This document shows positions 6,155-8,061 of a DNA stretch of 8,061 nt, piece by piece. Position 1 is the stretch's first letter. Every line of letters starts with the position of its first letter. A model generated the notes under the pieces. The model did no database searches, was not told the DNA's origin, and was given only the letters and a program-made list of their open reading frames with translations. The translations under genes were made by a program, and so were the position numbers. This DNA is from an uncultured Campylobacter sp. (GTDB taxonomy: Bacteria > Campylobacterota > Campylobacteria > Campylobacterales > Campylobacteraceae). The stretch is from NCBI RefSeq assembly GCF_937997405.1, contig NZ_CALKTL010000055.1, positions 1-8,061 on the forward strand. Direction: 5' to 3'.

Positions 6155-6631
6155 TCCAGCGGAGAGAATTTACACTCCGAGGCAGCCAAAATTTCCTTGC
6201 AGATTTGCGGTTTCAAACTCCAGTGGAGGAAATTTACACGATAAAATCCAAATTGACCTATCGCTTGATGCGATGTTTCAAACTCCAACGGAGAAAATTT
6301 CCACTCAGAATGGAAGACGTGAAATTTACGAGGTAGTAGTTTCAAACTCCAACGGAGAAAATTTACACCAAAACCTTTTTTAAAATCCGCGTCGTTTGCA
6401 AATGCGTTTCAAACTCCAGCGGAGTAGATTTACACGAAGCTAAAAGATGTTTTCTGTGCGTGGCTAGATATGTTTCAAACTCCAGCGGAGGAAGTTTACA
6501 CATGGCTAAGGGATATTAAGGCGATATTCTTTGAAGTTTCAAACTCCAGTGGAGGAAATTTACACGGATGTATGATAACTCAATGAAAAAGATTGGCGGA
6601 CGTTTCAAACTCCATCGGAGTAAATTTACAC
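6146..6631 (-). CRISPR. CRISPR array, 8 repeats of 30 nt and 7 spacers, no cas genes in window
   Basis: Repeats begin at 6146, 6210, 6275, 6339, 6406, 6472, 6536 and 6602, each 30 nt. The seven spacers are 34, 35, 34, 37, 36, 34 and 36 nt and unrelated to one another. On the plus strand every repeat is GTTTCAAACTCCA, two variable bases, GGAG, three variable bases, then nearly always ATTTACAC. On the minus strand repeats end in GTTTGAAAC, matching the TTGAAAC-type handle common in type I-B and type III systems. The crRNA strand is therefore probably minus, with the leader to the right. CTCC and GGAG form a 4-bp hairpin stem with a 3-nt loop. The variable dinucleotide/trinucleotide per repeat is GC/AGA, GT/GAA, AC/AAA, AC/AAA, GC/TAG, GC/GAA, GT/GAA and TC/TAA; in addition, repeat 3 ends CCAC and repeat 6 has G at position 23. 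Only repeats 2 and 7 are identical. Campylobacter type II arrays have 36-nt repeats, so this is a different type. Activity would depend on Cas proteins encoded elsewhere. Confidence 0.88.
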
Positions 6632-6724
6632 AGCTCTAGAAATTCTATTTTTACAGGCTATGAATACTTGAAGTTTATATTCTTACCCCTTAAATTTAGA
6701 TAAGCGACAAAGGCGGTTTAAAAT
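6632..6724 (-). promoter_or_regulatory. Candidate CRISPR leader
   Basis: This AT-rich stretch lies directly upstream of the array if the minus strand is transcribed. On the minus strand TAGAAT (6642-6647) and TATAAA (6674-6679) are possible -10 elements. No strong -35 is visible and no known leader motif is recognised. The assignment rests on repeat orientation and base composition. Confidence 0.4.
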
Positions 6725-6748
6725 AAAACACCGTATTTGTAGTGTTTT
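6725..6748. terminator. AT-rich hairpin beyond the leader, terminator-like
   Basis: AAAACAC (6725-6731) and GTGTTTT (6742-6748) form a perfect 7-bp stem around a 10-nt loop. Read on the minus strand it is followed by ATTTT, so it could stop transcription arriving from the DKNYY-like gene before the array. The stem is AT-rich and its strength is doubtful. Confidence 0.3.
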
Positions 6749-7147
6749 GCAAATCTCAGCCAAAGCTTTATCCGCACAATTTTCAAAATTCCGACTAAAA
6801 CTAGGTAGCGCGATTTAACGGCGCAAAAGTCGTTGCCGTTTTGCCGCGCTGTCATTCCGCCTCGCATCATCTGGCTGGCTTACTGCGCGCCGACGAACCG
6901 GCATCGCGGCACCGGCAAGTTTTGACACACACTCAATTGCATCCCGCCGCCGCACTGCCGTACCTGCAATTGCAGCACCCATAAATTTACCGCATTGCTG
7001 CGCTGAAAACCGCAACACTCTTAAATTTACTGCTCCGCCGTGCCGTCCCACTCTTAAAATTACCTTTTGTAGCCAAGGGTGCGCTGGATAACACGACGTC
7101 GGTATTTTTGTTTTTCTCTAAATTTACCTTCCGTAGGGCCGCCAAAT
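6749..7147. other. Gene-free stretch with alternating AAATTTA blocks and GC-rich segments
   Basis: I find no credible gene here. Open frames exist on the minus strand (for example 6815-7051), but their Arg/Ala-rich products and lack of context make them unconvincing. From about 6980 the sequence alternates AAATTTA-like blocks (6981, 7021, 7054, 7118 and about 7143) with GC-rich stretches of about 20-55 nt. On the minus strand three of the blocks extend to similar words: TAAATTTAAGAGTG, TAATTTTAAGAGTG and TAAATTTATGGGTG. It resembles a decayed, internally repetitive sequence rather than a regulatory region. Confidence 0.5.
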
Positions 7148-8061
7148 TTAACCGTGCCGCAAGCTGCGCTTTCTAAGGTAGCTATAAATCCAAGCTCCGA
7201 GCAATAAAATCGCCGCGAGGCAATACATATAAAAGGCCGCGCCGTTTTCATACTCCACGTCCTGCGCGCTAAAGATCAGCTGCGACATCTCGGGGTTTCG
7301 CGCCGCCTCGTCCGCGATCTGCGCCATCACCTCATCATCATGCACGTCTAGCGTGATCTTTCGCAAATCGATGAAATTCGTCCGCTTATCCAGATGCCTG
7401 CCGCTGCGGCCCGTGACGTAAACGCTATGCGAGTAGAAATTTAGATAGTAAAATCCCGCGTCGTCTTTCAAAAGCCTTTCCGAGATCTGCCGCACGGCGC
7501 CTTTAAACGGATTGTCGCCCGCCCTTTTTAGCGCGCTTAGCCGGCTGGCATCTGCGCCAAATTTATAATACACGTACCAAAGCGCGTCCTTGAGCCGACC
7601 TTCGGTACCGCTGCCGCGCGGGCGATTTAAAATTTTATCCTTGCTTAGATAAAATATGCCGTTTTTGCTCGCAAACAGCATGTATTCCTGATGCCCACTC
7701 TGAAAATTTAGCGGCGTATAGGGCTCGTTTGTGGGGTCAAACCTCTCGCCGTTCATCAGCACCGCGCCCGTAGCTGGATCAAAAAGAAACTCTATGCCCG
7801 AGTTTGGCTCCACGAGATACATCTGCTCACTAGGCGTGAAATTTAGCCTCTCGCCGTCCGCATAGACGCTGCGTCCGTCGCTTAGCCACCGATCGACCGG
7901 GCGAAAGTGCGCGGGCGAGCCGGGGCCGTCTTCGTGTATGATTTTTAGCCTTATCTGTTTTAGATTTTTTGCATCCGCACCCGCTAAAATTTTACCCTCG
8001 TAAAATACCCGCTCGCCGTCGGCGTCGCCATCGATCCCAGCCTCGTGACCGCCTTCCCCAT
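7148..8061 (-). CDS. DKNYY-like repeat protein with C-terminal membrane anchor (N-terminus beyond right edge)
   Basis: The frame is open from the right edge to a TAA at 7148-7150 and gives 303 residues without a start, so it is the C-terminal part of a larger protein. The methionine at 7822 is internal: the same frame continues upstream in sensible sequence. Near the right edge, VFYEGKILAGADAKNLKQI and later RSVYADGERL resemble DKNYY-family units (typically a Tyr-Tyr-Asn-Gly-Lys hairpin, then GADPKTF). Further weak units may be NGIFYLSKDKIL and HSVYVTGRSG. A hydrophobic helix (AFYMYCLAAILLLGAWIYSY) ends about 10 residues before the C-terminus and is followed by RKRSLRHG. By the positive-inside rule the tail is cytoplasmic and the repeat region probably periplasmic. 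The function of such proteins is unknown. No partner gene is visible in the window; upstream neighbours lie off the edge. Confidence is high for a real gene and moderate for the family. Confidence 0.75.
   Translation of the reverse strand, partial: GEGGHEAGIDGDADGERVFYEGKILAGADAKNLKQIRLKIIHEDGPGSPAHFRPVDRWLSDGRSVYADGERLNFTPSEQMYLVEPNSGIEFLFDPATGAVLMNGERFDPTNEPYTPLNFQSGHQEYMLFASKNGIFYLSKDKILNRPRGSGTEGRLKDALWYVYYKFGADASRLSALKRAGDNPFKGAVRQISERLLKDDAGFYYLNFYSHSVYVTGRSGRHLDKRTNFIDLRKITLDVHDDEVMAQIADEAARNPEMSQLIFSAQDVEYENGAAFYMYCLAAILLLGAWIYSYLRKRSLRHG

Noticed and set aside
6118..6345. Minus-strand open frame across the CRISPR array, reading repeated KFSPLEFET-like peptides
   Set aside because: The peptides are translations of the CRISPR repeats. 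Repeat-to-repeat distances of 64-67 nt are mostly not multiples of three, so no frame follows the repeats consistently.
6146..6631. Array as an ordinary minisatellite or a type II CRISPR with a nearby tracrRNA
   Set aside because: The intervening segments are unrelated and of uniform CRISPR-like length, unlike a minisatellite. The 30-nt repeat ending in GTTTGAAAC is unlike the 36-nt type II repeats, and I saw no anti-repeat in the flanks.
6815..7051. Minus-strand open frame of 78 codons in the gene-free stretch
   Set aside because: The product is Arg/Ala-rich with no recognisable domain, and the sequence is a GC-rich patch interrupted by AAATTTA blocks. Nothing supports translation.
7060..7251. 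Minus-strand open frame of 63 codons overlapping the end of the DKNYY-like gene
   Set aside because: It lies in another frame across the end of a better supported gene on the same strand and has no domain or context of its own.

Overview
The window looks like chromosomal DNA from a Campylobacter species or close epsilonproteobacterial relative. The evidence is a full-length RpoD of the sigma-70 type with a strongly acidic insert, a CiaD-like gene directly upstream of cca (the order I recall from C. jejuni), Campylobacter-style -10 elements, and pervasive AAATTTA words in spacers and degenerate coding sequence. The genes look more GC-rich than those of C. jejuni, which would suit the gracilis/showae/rectus group. 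That species-level placement is inference only.

Positions 1-3600 hold a tightly packed minus-strand gene string, read right to left: leuD, leuB, a small TPR-like gene, a ciaD-like gene and cca (cut by the left edge). Gaps are 9 nt or less, and the last three genes overlap. leuD and leuB belong to leucine biosynthesis, but leuB carries an apparent 10-nt deletion that shifts its frame at the conserved GQG-IANP motif. The CiaD-like protein keeps recognisable N- and C-terminal ends but has a long, Ser/Asn/Ala-rich, degenerate-repeat middle. cca makes the CCA end of tRNAs.

Positions 3601-4005 are the divergent spacer between leuD and rpoD. They contain an imperfect palindrome, a convincing rpoD -10 element and a weak leuD -10 candidate. 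rpoD (4006-5886) is complete and is followed by competing inverted repeats that probably include its terminator.

Positions 6146-6631 contain a CRISPR array of eight 30-nt repeats and seven 34-37-nt spacers. The repeat ends in GTTTGAAAC when read on the minus strand, so the crRNA strand is probably minus and the leader lies to the right. No cas gene is visible. Seven of the eight repeats are of distinct sequence, yet the differences avoid the presumed crRNA handle and the hairpin stem.

Positions 6632-7147 hold no convincing gene, only a leader candidate, an AT-rich hairpin and a patchy series of AAATTTA blocks between GC-rich segments. From 7148 to the right edge, a minus-strand open frame encodes the C-terminal part of a DKNYY-like protein with a terminal membrane helix. 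The most unusual items are the heterogeneous, cas-less CRISPR array, the expanded CiaD-like protein and the broken leuB.
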